Source: Anaerolinea sp.
GTDB lineage: Bacteria > Chloroflexota > Anaerolineae > Anaerolineales > Anaerolineaceae
Length of the DNA stretch: 64,000 nt
Assembly: GCA_029975055.1 (NCBI GenBank)
Contig: JARKPU010000074.1
Span: forward strand, 248,001-312,000
Direction of reading: 5' to 3'
A model generated the notes under the pieces. That model was not told where the DNA came from, did no database searches, and was given only the letters and a program-made list of their open reading frames with translations. The position numbers and the translations under genes are program-made. Numbering within the stretch: the first letter of the stretch is position 1; every line of letters begins with the position of its first letter. Below are positions 25,485 through 34,178 of this stretch, piece after piece.

Positions 25485-26090
25485 CTAGACCGCCGTGTTC
25501 GAGCGCAGGCGGCGCGCCAGGAAGATGATCAGAATGAGCGCCAGGCCCAGCCCGAACAGGCCCGGCAGCCCCACTTCATCCGCAAAACCGGTGGAAGGCA
25601 GGGCCGTGGAGGTGGCGATCACTGTGGCGGTGAACTTCCCCGAAGCCAGCTGTGTCTGCTGGGCCGAAAGCGTGGCCCTTTGCGCATCGCTCACCGAGGT
25701 GGCCGTGGGCGTGGAGGTGGAGATGGGCGCGACGACCGGCGTGTTGGTGGCCGTGGCCTTGGGGGGCGTGGCGGTCGGTTCCAGCGTGGCGGAAGGCGTT
25801 AAGAGCTGGATGGCCCTGAAGGCCTCATCGGTGGCGGCCTGGGCGGTGGCAGTGTTGGCCGCCAGTTGAGCGGTGGTTTGCGCAGTGCGCGCCGCATTCC
25901 GGCCCGGTAAAACGAACAGCACCAACACGACAAGCGCAGCCGCGACGAGAACAAAGATGCCGCCCAGGATGCCCAGGGCGATCAGAAAATTGCGGTTGGA
26001 GGGTTTCTTCTCCTCGGGCGGTTCGCCGCCGGGCGGCGTGCTCTCCCCGAAATCCAGTTCCTCCAGGTCATTATCATTTGCATTAGCCAT
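25485..26090 (-). CDS. Membrane-anchored Thr-rich protein with a sortase-like LPSTG tail
   Basis: 201 aa. An acidic N-terminus precedes a membrane helix at ~34-61, then a Thr/Ala/Pro-rich stalk (~65-160). The C-terminus has L-P-S-T-G (164-168), a hydrophobic stretch (~174-192) and R-R-L-R, the classical order of a cell-wall sorting signal. Having both an uncleaved-looking N-terminal helix and a sorting signal is odd. No sortase gene is in the window. It is the last gene of the MutL-like operon, 29 nt after the preceding stop. Confidence 0.72.
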   Translation of the reverse strand: MANANDNDLEELDFGESTPPGGEPPEEKKPSNRNFLIALGILGGIFVLVAAALVVLVLFVLPGRNAARTAQTTAQLAANTATAQAATDEAFRAIQLLTPSATLEPTATPPKATATNTPVVAPISTSTPTATSVSDAQRATLSAQQTQLASGKFTATVIATSTALPSTGFADEVGLPGLFGLGLALILIIFLARRLRSNTAV

Positions 26091-26119
26091 TTGCGCTTCT
26101 CCTCATGTTGGGTTGCGGT

Positions 26120-27172
26120 TTATTCGATCACTTCAAGGTTCGCCAGCGGGATGATCACCTGAGTTTCCGGCTCCAGGCGCACATCGGCCGCCGGCGCACG
26201 CACGCCGTTGGGTAAAACAGTGAGGCCCGGACGGACCTGCACGATGCTGCCGACCCTCCCCCGGTAAGGCTCGCCCTGGATGCGCACACTCTGGTTGGGA
26301 GCAAAGTACACCGAATCGGGGGCCATCTGCCCGGTGGTGGGCAGCGGGATGAACAGCTCGGGGCGCTCGCCTGCGGCCAGGTTGAACGGCGCGTACACCG
26401 AGACGTCGCGCTTGTCGCTGGTGGTCAGCAGCCGGAAGGCCGCCTCGTTCATGGGGACACGCCCAAACCCCTCGATGACCATGATGGGGAACTCCATGCC
26501 CCTGGCCACCGCGATCAGGTCCGATGACATGCTGGCCAGCACCAGCGCGCGCACCGGCAGGCTGGCAGCCACGCGCAGCGCCTCGGGGTCTTTGCAATGC
26601 CCGCCGACGACGACCGCGCCGCGCAGCGAGACTTCGAGGTCGGTGCGCTGCAACTCGTCTTCGGGCGTCTTGAGCAGAATCACCATCAGCCCCTCGCCGA
26701 CCATGGGGCCGTTCCCCCAGGCCCCCTGGATGAGCGCGCCGGAAGACTCTATTGCCGCGCCCCGCTCGGGGTAAACCTCGGTCACCACGCCGGAGATGCC
26801 CGAGAGCACCTGCACGGGCCGGCTTTCCACCTGCATCAGCACGCGCCCGGCTGTGATCGTCACGATGACCCCGTCCGAAGGGGCGCGGATGATGCGCGAG
26901 AAGAGCCCGCCGGTCTCGGCGATCACATCGCCTTCTTGCACGCGCTCGCCCTCGTGCCGGACGATGACGCGCTCGGCCTCATCCACCCGGGTGTAGCCCA
27001 GCCAGCGGCGCACGTCCAGCAAGACATGGCGCGTGGCGGTGTCGGCTTCGGCGATGACATCGGCGGCATGCACCCGCTGGCCCGGCGAGACGAGCACGCG
27101 CCCCGCCACCGGCAGGGTGCGCGTTCGCCGGATGTTTGTGAGGCCGAGGATGTGAGTTACCTGTGCCAGCAT
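26120..27172 (-). CDS. Uncharacterised protein with lipoyl-like/KOW-like ends, partner of the MutL-like ATPase
   Basis: 350 aa, start placed at ATG 27172, with GGAG 8-9 nt upstream; a TTG at 27190 would add six residues. The N-terminal ~130 residues contain two barrel-sandwich-like repeats (V-A-G-R-V-L-V-S-P-G-Q-R-V and I-R-A-P-S-D-G-V-I-V). The middle has a Rossmann-like pattern (A-L-V-L-A-S-M-S-S-D-L). The end reads G-R-V-G-S-I-V-Q-V, like a KOW/SH3 barrel. There is no Lys in a biotin or lipoyl context, so covalent modification is unlikely. It follows the MutL-like gene closely. Confidence 0.75.
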   Translation of the reverse strand: MLAQVTHILGLTNIRRTRTLPVAGRVLVSPGQRVHAADVIAEADTATRHVLLDVRRWLGYTRVDEAERVIVRHEGERVQEGDVIAETGGLFSRIIRAPSDGVIVTITAGRVLMQVESRPVQVLSGISGVVTEVYPERGAAIESSGALIQGAWGNGPMVGEGLMVILLKTPEDELQRTDLEVSLRGAVVVGGHCKDPEALRVAASLPVRALVLASMSSDLIAVARGMEFPIMVIEGFGRVPMNEAAFRLLTTSDKRDVSVYAPFNLAAGERPELFIPLPTTGQMAPDSVYFAPNQSVRIQGEPYRGRVGSIVQVRPGLTVLPNGVRAPAADVRLEPETQVIIPLANLEVIE

Positions 27173-27193
27173 GTTATCACTCCGTTGCAATCC

Positions 27194-28930
27194 TCATGCC
27201 GGGCGGCGCGATTCGATCGCCTGGCTCCAGCGCAAAAGGCTCTCGCGGCGCCTGCCGGGGTCTTCCGGCAGGGCCAGCGGGCGCCCGCGCGCGTCAATGA
27301 GAGCGCCGCACACCCCGCCGATGATCTTGAACCCTCCCGAAGTGCGCCGGCGCGGGTCGATCTGCGTGCCGTGCAGCGCTTCCAGGTACACCCGCGCGGT
27401 CTGCCCGTGGCGCACCGGCAGAGGCACCAGGCTGCCCTGTTTCACGTCCAGGCGGGTTTCGTTGCCGTCTTCGAAGACCAGCCGCGCCCGGAGGATCGTC
27501 GTGCCGGGGCGGGCATCGCTGACCGGGCAAATGACCGCGCCCAGGTTCTGGAACGCGCCGGATTCGAGGATTTGCACCGGTAAGATGCTGTTCGATGGGG
27601 CCACCGCCCCCAGGGCAGCCATCAACCCGTAGGGGTCAATGAAAATCGTCGTCAGCCCGCTCGGCTGAAGCCCATCCAGCAGCGTGAGCAGGGCCTGGGC
27701 AGGCGTGGCTGCCTGTGCCAGGGCCGCCCCGCCGGCAAAAATCGGCTCGAAGGTCATGTTCAAGGCCGGGTAGCGCTCGATCATTTGATTGGAAGCCAGG
27801 CGCAGAATCTCGCGCGCCGCCGCCAGCTCGATGGCCAGGGTGGTGGAGGTCATCGGCAGCGAGGCGGGGTAGAGCGTCTTCTGCCAGAGGTAATCCACCA
27901 CCTCGCCGGGGGTGATGTCGATGGGCAGCCAGCGCAGCAGCTGCTCGGGCTGCACCTGCTGGAGCAGCCCGGCCAGCCCGGCACCCATGCCCAGCGGCCT
28001 TGAGACGTTCAGGTTGAGCCTGCCGGCCACGGCGGCGGCCAGCGTGGTGGAGCTTGCGCCCAGGTCCACCCCCAGCACGCCTTTGGAGGCATCATACAGT
28101 TCGCTGAGGAAGCGGATCAAGCGGCCCATCGCGTAAGCCGTCTGGGTGAGGGGAGCGGCGCTGAGTTGCGCAAGAGCATCCAGGCCGCTCATCTGCTGCC
28201 CGCGCAGGCTGGTGACGGCACGGGTGAGCGTATCGGTAGCCGGGCCGAGGTCTTCCAGGTCGATGCTCGGGCGGATGTTGGGGGTCACCTCCACATCGGT
28301 GTATTTGCCGAGCACCTCTTTGATCTTCCTGGCCAGCACCTGGTTGCCGCTGTAGAGGACGCGCGGGCGCTTTTCGGTTGGCAGGGTGCGCGCAGCCAGC
28401 AGGAGCAGTTCCACCAGCTTGGAAACGGAGCGTGTCGCGCCGCGCTCGGTCCCGCCCGCCAGGATCACCAAATCCGCGCCCGACCTGAGGATGGCATCCA
28501 GCTGCACATCCTGACGGCGTGTGTCGTTGAGGCTGATCGCCTCGACGATGCTGCCGTAGGTGGTGGCGGCCAGGCGGCGCGCGCTGTCGAGCGAGACGTC
28601 GTTGAGCAGGCCCATGACGAGAATTTGCACATCACGCCCGGCCGACATGGTCACCACCATGCGGTCCACACCCGACCCATCGGGCTGGGTGGGGATTTGC
28701 AGGCGGTTTTCGCTGCCCAACAGCGGGCGCGAGGTGATCTCCTGCAAACGCGAGACGGCCAAATGCACCCCTTCGCCGACGTCGAAGAAAGGCGCGCCCC
28801 AAGAGCTGGGGGCCATGCCTGCCGCCAGGAAGTGATATTGCCCGTCCACCGCGTCGAAGAGCAGGGCGCGGGTGTTGACCGAACCGATATCAATGGCTAG
28901 CAAGGAGTCTGCATCTACGACCGATGTCAT
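27194..28930 (-). CDS. MutL/GlmL-family actin-fold (ASKHA) ATPase
   Basis: 578 aa. The first phosphate motif is L-L-A-I-D-I-G-S-V-N-T-R-A at ~9-21; a second D-L-G-A-S-S-T-T-L-A lies near residue 300. Blocks such as V-I-L-A-G-G-T-E-R-G-A and I-F-A-G-G-A-A-L-A match the GlmL/MutL family named from the gene beside glutamate mutase (not the mismatch-repair MutL). No mutase subunits lie nearby, so the classic chaperone role is not supported here. It sits between a multi-helix membrane protein and the lipoyl/KOW-like protein. The role is unknown. Confidence 0.85.
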   Translation of the reverse strand: MTSVVDADSLLAIDIGSVNTRALLFDAVDGQYHFLAAGMAPSSWGAPFFDVGEGVHLAVSRLQEITSRPLLGSENRLQIPTQPDGSGVDRMVVTMSAGRDVQILVMGLLNDVSLDSARRLAATTYGSIVEAISLNDTRRQDVQLDAILRSGADLVILAGGTERGATRSVSKLVELLLLAARTLPTEKRPRVLYSGNQVLARKIKEVLGKYTDVEVTPNIRPSIDLEDLGPATDTLTRAVTSLRGQQMSGLDALAQLSAAPLTQTAYAMGRLIRFLSELYDASKGVLGVDLGASSTTLAAAVAGRLNLNVSRPLGMGAGLAGLLQQVQPEQLLRWLPIDITPGEVVDYLWQKTLYPASLPMTSTTLAIELAAAREILRLASNQMIERYPALNMTFEPIFAGGAALAQAATPAQALLTLLDGLQPSGLTTIFIDPYGLMAALGAVAPSNSILPVQILESGAFQNLGAVICPVSDARPGTTILRARLVFEDGNETRLDVKQGSLVPLPVRHGQTARVYLEALHGTQIDPRRRTSGGFKIIGGVCGALIDARGRPLALPEDPGRRRESLLRWSQAIESRRPA

Positions 28931-28939
28931 GGTGGCGGT

Positions 28940-29608
28940 TTATCCCGAAATGAACTGCGCGATTACGGTGAGCAAGAACTGCAGGCGGTCGAGCAGCGCG
29001 GTGAGCGCCGCCGAATAGACGCCTGCGAAGACTGCCCCCAGCGTGATGCCGATGAACACCTGCCCGGCGAGCGAAAGCCCTTCGACCACCGGCGAGCGCC
29101 GCGCCGGCTGGGCTGCGCGGCTGGAAGCCGTGAACTGGAAGTATGCCAGCGTGCCCACCGTGCCGACCAGGACTAGCGCGCCCTCCAGCATCCGCCCGGC
29201 GGAGGCATCGGCTTTGGTCAGGTTGAACGGGCTGGCCGCGCCGCTGATCTGCCCGAGAAGCGTGCCGAACACCGCCCCGCCGATCGCTACCGCCGCGCCA
29301 ACACCCACCAGGTAAGCCATCGGGAACTTGCCCAGCCCGGCGAAATGCGGTGAGATTTTGGTGAGCAGCAGGGCCGCCATCACGAGCGGGATGATCACCA
29401 GGGCGCGTTCCACGAAACCGCCCTGCATCAGCGGGAGGATCAGGCGCGGCAAAAGCACCTGGTAGAATACAACCACGGCCACGTAGCCTGCCGAAACGCC
29501 CACGAAGATGTACGAGGCAATGCGGAAGAGGAAGTTATCTCCAAACAGGTAGGAGAAAACCATCAGGGTGAGGACAAAAGCAACCAGAGTCCAGATCAGG
29601 TCTTGCAT
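28940..29608 (-). CDS. Polytopic membrane protein of the MutL-like operon
   Basis: 222 aa with about seven hydrophobic helices: residues 5-22, 28-55, 68-84, 96-117, 140-158 and 178-220. No family motif is recognised. The C-terminus includes an amphipathic A-L-T-A-L-L-D-R-L-Q-F-L-L-T-V. It is spaced 6 nt from the scaffold gene and 9 nt from the ATPase gene, so it is surely co-transcribed with them. Confidence 0.75.
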   Translation of the reverse strand: MQDLIWTLVAFVLTLMVFSYLFGDNFLFRIASYIFVGVSAGYVAVVVFYQVLLPRLILPLMQGGFVERALVIIPLVMAALLLTKISPHFAGLGKFPMAYLVGVGAAVAIGGAVFGTLLGQISGAASPFNLTKADASAGRMLEGALVLVGTVGTLAYFQFTASSRAAQPARRSPVVEGLSLAGQVFIGITLGAVFAGVYSAALTALLDRLQFLLTVIAQFISG

Positions 29609-29614
29609 ATGCGT

Positions 29615-32356
29615 CTATGCCTTGCCTTTCTGGGTCGGTTTGCGGCCTGAAAGGCCAAGGACCGCGGAAATGATCCCCCCGATCAACAGGAGGAACAGCC
29701 CGGCCAGCGACCCGCTCTGGTACGCGCCCCAGAAGCGGTTGGCCAGGTTCACCCGCCCCGAGCGCTGCTCATAGAGGGCTCCGCCCTGCAGCCCCACGCT
29801 CATGCCCAGCACCTGCCCCGAGTCGAAGTAGGGCTGGAGCATCGGCCCGGCCTGGGCGCTGGTGACCATGCTGAGCGGCACATCGCCGAGCACCGGCTGA
29901 ACCTGTTCCACCCAGGCGCGGCCCGTCTCGGGGCTGTCGGTGAGCACAATCACCAGGGCATAATCGCGCAGCGAGCTGATGCCAAGCACGGCGCTGTGCT
30001 GCCAGGCGGCGATGCCCGAAAGCGGCGTATCGAGCGAGGACGGCGTGGCGCCCTGGGGGTTATGCGCAAATTCGAGCAGCGAGGTCGTCCCGCCGGGCAG
30101 GTAGCCCAGGTTGACGGTGCGCTCGACAAGCTGGTACTCGGGCCGGCGGTTGTGAACTTCGGCCAGCAGGTCATCGGCAAGGATCGGCCCGGTGGGGATG
30201 GTGGAGATATAGGCCATCCGGCTGTTCTTGACCATCAAATGCTCGATCACCGCTCCCGCGGCGTAGCGCATCTCGCCTGCCAGGGCGGGCTCGTAATCGA
30301 AGGCCAGCAGCACGGGGGCGTCGGCAGGGAGGGCTTCCACCCGGTCGTAAAGGGCCGTGAGAGCGGGCGGGTAGACCGCCGTCGGCTTGACGAGCGTGAA
30401 ATCGGGCAGAAGCATCGTCAACAGCGAGAGGATAAGCAGCAGGGCGATGATCACGCGCAGGATGATCTGCGGAGCGCGCGACGGCTCGGAGGAGACCTGC
30501 TTGGGCGAGGTTTCCAGGCCGATCAGGTTCTCAAGGATGGCGGCCTGCGAGCGCTGGCGTTCCGAAACGCGCAGCCGGGCCGAATAGACCGGCGGCTTGC
30601 GGTACCGCGTGGCGAGTTCCTCGCTTTGCAGCACGCCGCGCATACCTGCCAGCGGCCCGGCCTTTTCGACGACCGTCTCGCCGGCGTCGGCGTGCATCTC
30701 GCCAGGGATGACCGATTCCAGCGGGCGCAGGTCTTCCACCCAGCTGGGAAGCTCGGCCCTGGCCAGTTCTTCGGCAGGCTCGGCGGCGGCCTCCTCGCCG
30801 GGCATCGCCTCGGCGGCGGGCGGGGCGGCTTCGCCCTCCTGCTCCGAGCCTAGCCATTCAGGCAGTTCCACCTGGAAGGGAGCGCTCAGTTCAGGGGCAG
30901 GTTCGGGCTGCTCGAGGAGCGGCGAAACGCCCGCTTCGGCGGCCTCGGCGGCCGGCGGTTGGATGTTATCCAGCCAGGCGGGCAGCTCTTCATCCACAAA
31001 CGGCGCGGCGCCTTCCACGGGGGCCTCGGCGCCGGGGGCTTCACCGGCTGCCGAAAAGTCCTTCAACCAGCCGGGCACTTCCTCGGCGGGGGGTTCTTCG
31101 GCCGCGGGTTCCGGCCCGGCGGGCTCTGCCAGAGAGCTCATCCACTCCGGCACTTCCTCAGCCTGCGGCGCAGGTTCGGCAGGAGCGGATTCTTCGCCCA
31201 TCCAGGCGGGGGCCTCGGCGGGGGTCTCTTCCTCACCGGCAGTCTCGAGCGAGGCCAGGGCGGAGAAGTCGGGCAGTTCGGCGGCGGGCTCTTCCTGACT
31301 CACCGGTTCAGGCGCGGCGGGCTCTTCACTCTCCGCGGGCGGGGTTTCCTCCACAAAGAGCGTGGAAAGGTCAAAGGCGGCGGCCCCGGCTTCAGGCAGG
31401 GGGGCTTCTTCTTGCGGGGCCCCAAGCTGGCTGAGGAAGCTCAAGTCTTCTCCGGCGGGCGCTTCGGGTAAAGGCTCTTCGGCAGGGGCTGCGGCGCTCG
31501 CCAGCCAGTCGGGCAGGCTCTCCTCCGGCGTCGAAGGCCCGGCGGCGGCTTCCGGCTCCGCAGGGGCAGCCTCGCTCTTCAACCACTCGGGAACCTCGGC
31601 GGCAGGCTCGCTCTTCTCGGCAGTTTCTTCGCTAAAGCCGGTCAGCCATTCGGGCAATCCGGCTTCCCCGCCCTCCTGCAAGGGGGGTTCGCCCTCGGCG
31701 GGGGTTTCAGGGAGGCCGGGCATCTGCGCGAACCAATCGGGCACGGCGGCTTCCGGCTCTGGCTCCGGCGCTGAGGGGGCCGGTTCTTCGGGGGGCTGCC
31801 AGCCGCCCAGGCTGCTCAGCCACTCATCGGCGGCCGGTTCGGGGGCGGCTGCTTCGGCGGGGGGTTCGGTTTCTTCGGCGGGCGGTTCGGGGGCCTCGGC
31901 GGGGGGTTCCTCGCCCCGCAGGCCCTTCAGCCAGTCTTCGCCGCTCAGCCCGAGCGGGACGGCAGGCTCTCCGGCGCCCTGCGAGAGCCAATCATCGGCG
32001 CTGCCCTCGGTCTGCTCGGGGGCGCCGCCCAGGGCTTTGAGCCAATCCAGGTCTTCTTCGGGTTCGGGCTGCCCGGCCGGGGGTTCCGCCGGTTCTTCGG
32101 TCGGTTCTTCCTGGCTGCGAGCGCGCACCCGCGCCAGCCAATCGGGCACTTCCTCGGCAGGGGAGGGTTCTTCAGGCTCGCTCGCCGGTTCGGAAGGGAT
32201 TTGCCAATCGCCGGAACGCAGCCCCGAAAGCCAGTCTTCCGATTCATCGGCCGGGGAAGTCGCTTCCCCGGGCAGGAGGGGTTTACCGCAGAAGAGGCAC
32301 GTTTCGGCGTCCGGCGGGTTGCTCTTGCCACAATGAGGACAAAGCACATCAGCCAT
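29615..32356 (-). CDS. Zinc-ribbon scaffold protein with many Trp-Leu motifs and C-terminal membrane helices
   Basis: 913 aa from the ATG at 32356, which places a zinc ribbon at the very N-terminus (C-P-H-C...C-L-F-C). Residues ~30-570 are an acidic, Glu/Pro/Ala-rich low-complexity region carrying at least 15 copies of a short motif of the form acidic-x-W-L, e.g. V-P-D-W-L, L-P-E-W-L, L-D-W-L-K, P-G-W-L-K. After this come a hydrophobic helix (I-I-L-R-V-I-I-A-L-L-L-I-L-S-L-L), a globular domain of ~250 residues and a terminal helix (L-F-L-L-L-I-G-G-I-I). The motif array looks like a multivalent docking platform on the cytoplasmic face. The function is unknown. Confidence 0.75.
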   Translation of the reverse strand: MADVLCPHCGKSNPPDAETCLFCGKPLLPGEATSPADESEDWLSGLRSGDWQIPSEPASEPEEPSPAEEVPDWLARVRARSQEEPTEEPAEPPAGQPEPEEDLDWLKALGGAPEQTEGSADDWLSQGAGEPAVPLGLSGEDWLKGLRGEEPPAEAPEPPAEETEPPAEAAAPEPAADEWLSSLGGWQPPEEPAPSAPEPEPEAAVPDWFAQMPGLPETPAEGEPPLQEGGEAGLPEWLTGFSEETAEKSEPAAEVPEWLKSEAAPAEPEAAAGPSTPEESLPDWLASAAAPAEEPLPEAPAGEDLSFLSQLGAPQEEAPLPEAGAAAFDLSTLFVEETPPAESEEPAAPEPVSQEEPAAELPDFSALASLETAGEEETPAEAPAWMGEESAPAEPAPQAEEVPEWMSSLAEPAGPEPAAEEPPAEEVPGWLKDFSAAGEAPGAEAPVEGAAPFVDEELPAWLDNIQPPAAEAAEAGVSPLLEQPEPAPELSAPFQVELPEWLGSEQEGEAAPPAAEAMPGEEAAAEPAEELARAELPSWVEDLRPLESVIPGEMHADAGETVVEKAGPLAGMRGVLQSEELATRYRKPPVYSARLRVSERQRSQAAILENLIGLETSPKQVSSEPSRAPQIILRVIIALLLILSLLTMLLPDFTLVKPTAVYPPALTALYDRVEALPADAPVLLAFDYEPALAGEMRYAAGAVIEHLMVKNSRMAYISTIPTGPILADDLLAEVHNRRPEYQLVERTVNLGYLPGGTTSLLEFAHNPQGATPSSLDTPLSGIAAWQHSAVLGISSLRDYALVIVLTDSPETGRAWVEQVQPVLGDVPLSMVTSAQAGPMLQPYFDSGQVLGMSVGLQGGALYEQRSGRVNLANRFWGAYQSGSLAGLFLLLIGGIISAVLGLSGRKPTQKGKA

Positions 32357-32360
32357 AGGG

Positions 32361-32993
32361 TTACCCGCTGTAAGGCCGGTCGGCGCCCAATAAGACGCGC
32401 AAACCGGCGGTGAGGCTGCCCAGCGCAATTCCGAGCAGGATACCGCGCCCGCCGGCCACCGGCAGGCGCTGGAAGAAGCCAAGAATGCCGCCAATCCCGG
32501 GCACTTCCTGGAGCGGGGCAAGCAGGCCGCTGCCCACCAGCAGGAAGAACACCGCCGAGATGGCGAAGACGACCGCCATCAACCCCTTGCGGCGCTGGAA
32601 GAGGCGGAAGCTGGCAAAAGTGAGCGTCACGGCCAGGATGCCCATCAGCGAAGCCTCAACCGGCACCTGGATGGCGGTGACGACCTTCTGGTAGTTCGGG
32701 TCGGCGGGGGTAAGGTACAGCCCAAAACCGAGCGAGAGGATGAAAAAAACCACCAGCAGGATGCTGTAACGGTCGGGGTTGCGTTTGGCGGTCATGCGCG
32801 CCACGTGCACCAGGAAGAGGTTCAACACCCCCACCAGGGCGGCCACCCCGGCCAGGATCACCGCCCACCCCACCAGGATCGAGCGAATGGTAAGGATGAA
32901 ACCGAATTGAGCCAGTTCCGGCGGGATGAAGTAACCCAGCAGGACGATCAGGCCGATGGAGATGGCGACGGCGGTCCAGACGGGGGCTCTCAT
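32361..32993 (-). CDS. Membrane protein of the MutL-like operon, about six helices
   Basis: 210 aa with about six hydrophobic segments, at ~5-23, 33-62, 77-95, 107-125, 140-163 and 188-203. No motif is recognised. Its ATG overlaps the stop of the preceding gene (ATGA), and a GGAG lies 11 nt upstream. It ends 4 nt before the zinc-ribbon scaffold gene. Confidence 0.75.
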   Translation of the reverse strand: MRAPVWTAVAISIGLIVLLGYFIPPELAQFGFILTIRSILVGWAVILAGVAALVGVLNLFLVHVARMTAKRNPDRYSILLVVFFILSLGFGLYLTPADPNYQKVVTAIQVPVEASLMGILAVTLTFASFRLFQRRKGLMAVVFAISAVFFLLVGSGLLAPLQEVPGIGGILGFFQRLPVAGGRGILLGIALGSLTAGLRVLLGADRPYSG

Positions 32994-33748
32994 AGCAGCG
33001 TCACTCCCAGGAAGGCCAGCAAGGCGGCCAGGAGGATCAACCCCACCACCACCCAGCGCAGCACATCCTGCAGGCGCAAACTGGCCTGGTGGATCACGCC
33101 GGTTTGCAGATAAGCCGGCAGGGCGAAGAGTTCCTCGCCGATGAGCGTCTCTTCGGCCACGGCGTAGAGGACGGCCTGCGAAGCCAGCGCATCCGACGTG
33201 GCCAGCGTGAAGGCGTTCTCCTGGTCGGAGGCGTCGGCCAGCAGGCCCACCTCCGGGCCGAAGTTGCCCACCAGGATATTGGTGGAGACGCGCTCGTCGC
33301 GGATGATCGGGAAGGTGCCGGCGATATACGAAAACGGCGTGGCACCGGCCAGGCGACCGCGGTCGGGGTCATATTGCTCGGGGACGTTGGCGATGCGGTA
33401 CGCCGCGCGCAGGGTATCCTGGCTGAGGACGGAGAGCGTCCCGTCGCCGCTGGTGGCCACGGGCGGGCGGTCACTGACCAGGCTGAGCTGCGCCACGCGC
33501 TCCAGGGTGCTCAGGCCCACCAGGGCCGAGGCGTTGGTGGCGCTGAAGATGCTGGATTTGCCGATCGAGACGTGCAGGCGCGTGCCGTCTTCCACCGCCA
33601 GGCCGATGGCGCGGCGCAGGCGCTGCAGGGCAGTGATGGGCCGCAGCGTGCTGCGTCCCTGCCGGAAGCGCGGGAGGGCAAACACGAGCATCAAGCCGGC
33701 TGAGATGACGACCAGCGCCAGACCGATGAAGGATTCAAGCCAGATCAC
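32990..33748 (-). CDS. Membrane-anchored uncharacterised protein with N- and C-terminal helices
   Basis: 252 aa starting at GTG 33748, preceded by GGGAGG at good spacing. One helix lies at the N-terminus (~5-24) and one at the C-terminus (~230-250), with a soluble domain of ~200 residues between them that contains L-H-V-S-I-G-K-S-S-I-F-S and R-L-A-G-A-T-P-F-S-Y-I-A-G. No family is recognised. It overlaps the upstream 87-aa gene by 14 nt and the downstream gene by 4 nt. Confidence 0.7.
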   Translation of the reverse strand: MIWLESFIGLALVVISAGLMLVFALPRFRQGRSTLRPITALQRLRRAIGLAVEDGTRLHVSIGKSSIFSATNASALVGLSTLERVAQLSLVSDRPPVATSGDGTLSVLSQDTLRAAYRIANVPEQYDPDRGRLAGATPFSYIAGTFPIIRDERVSTNILVGNFGPEVGLLADASDQENAFTLATSDALASQAVLYAVAEETLIGEELFALPAYLQTGVIHQASLRLQDVLRWVVVGLILLAALLAFLGVTLL

Positions 33749-33998
33749 GCGAGTTTTCCTCCCTGAGAAAGTAAGCGAAGGACCGGCTTTCTTCCTGGTC
33801 TTCGAACAGCAGGGCCAGGGCCTGCAACCGGCTGCCGGGTATCACCCCCCTCAACAACGGCTGGCTGATGTACACCAGTTGGGCCAGAAGGATGGTCAGC
33901 GGGCCGGCTGATTCTAGCAGGGCGGCGGTTATATCTTTCAAACCCCAACGTTGCAAGAGTCGAGCCCATTCCGGCCAGAACGAGCGGTCCGGTTGCAT
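33735..33998 (-). CDS. Small protein, first gene of the MutL-like operon
   Basis: 87 aa from the ATG at 33998; an upstream in-frame start at 34079 would read through the putative promoter. It is helical, with W-A-R-L-L-Q-R-W-G-L-K-D and A-G-P-L-T-I-L-L-A-Q-L-V-Y-I-S-Q-P-L-L, one moderately hydrophobic segment at ~33-50. It is preceded by a TGC-TATACT box 6 nt from the ATG and has no Shine-Dalgarno, so its mRNA is probably leaderless. Confidence 0.6.
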   Translation of the reverse strand: MQPDRSFWPEWARLLQRWGLKDITAALLESAGPLTILLAQLVYISQPLLRGVIPGSRLQALALLFEDQEESRSFAYFLREENSRDLA

Positions 33999-34004
33999 AG
34001 TACC

Positions 34005-34010
34005 AGTATA
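34005..34010 (-). promoter_or_regulatory. Extended -10 box (TGCTATACT) 6 nt before a start codon
   Basis: On the minus strand TGC-TATACT ends 6 nt before the ATG at 33998. A TTGACT lies 20 nt upstream, too far for a standard spacer, so the promoter probably relies on the extended -10. Transcription would begin at about the ATG itself. Confidence 0.5.
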
Positions 34011-34066
34011 GCACAAGATATCTAATCTATAGTCAAATAAAAGCGCATCTTTTCTATTTTTTATCA

Positions 34067-34095
34067 AAATTACCCCCATCTATGGGGGGTAATTT
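34067..34095 (-). terminator. Terminator downstream of the nucleotidyltransferase gene
   Basis: A perfect 11-bp stem (AAATTACCCCC with GGGGGTAATTT, 7-nt loop), followed on the minus strand by TTGAT and an A/T-rich stretch. A second GC stem, CGGCGGC/GCCGCCG at about 34103-34134, lies between it and the gene end at 34179. Nothing else is seen in this gap. Confidence 0.6.
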
Positions 34096-34178
34096 GCGGG
34101 TCGGCGGCACCCCTAGGGGTTGGGGGGCCGCCGTATAGCCAGAAGAACCCCGGCACGGCTTCCTTCCCAGGCTCGCGG

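Noticed and set aside
27194..28930. DNA mismatch-repair MutL
   Set aside because: The motifs are of the actin-like ATPase fold (D-I-G-S-V-N-T, D-L-G-A-S-S-T-T), not the GHKL fold. Only the name is shared.
33999..34040. Standard -35/-10 promoter using TTGACT for the MutL-like operon
   Set aside because: The spacer to TATACT would be 20 nt, outside the usual 16-18. The extended -10 alone is the better reading.
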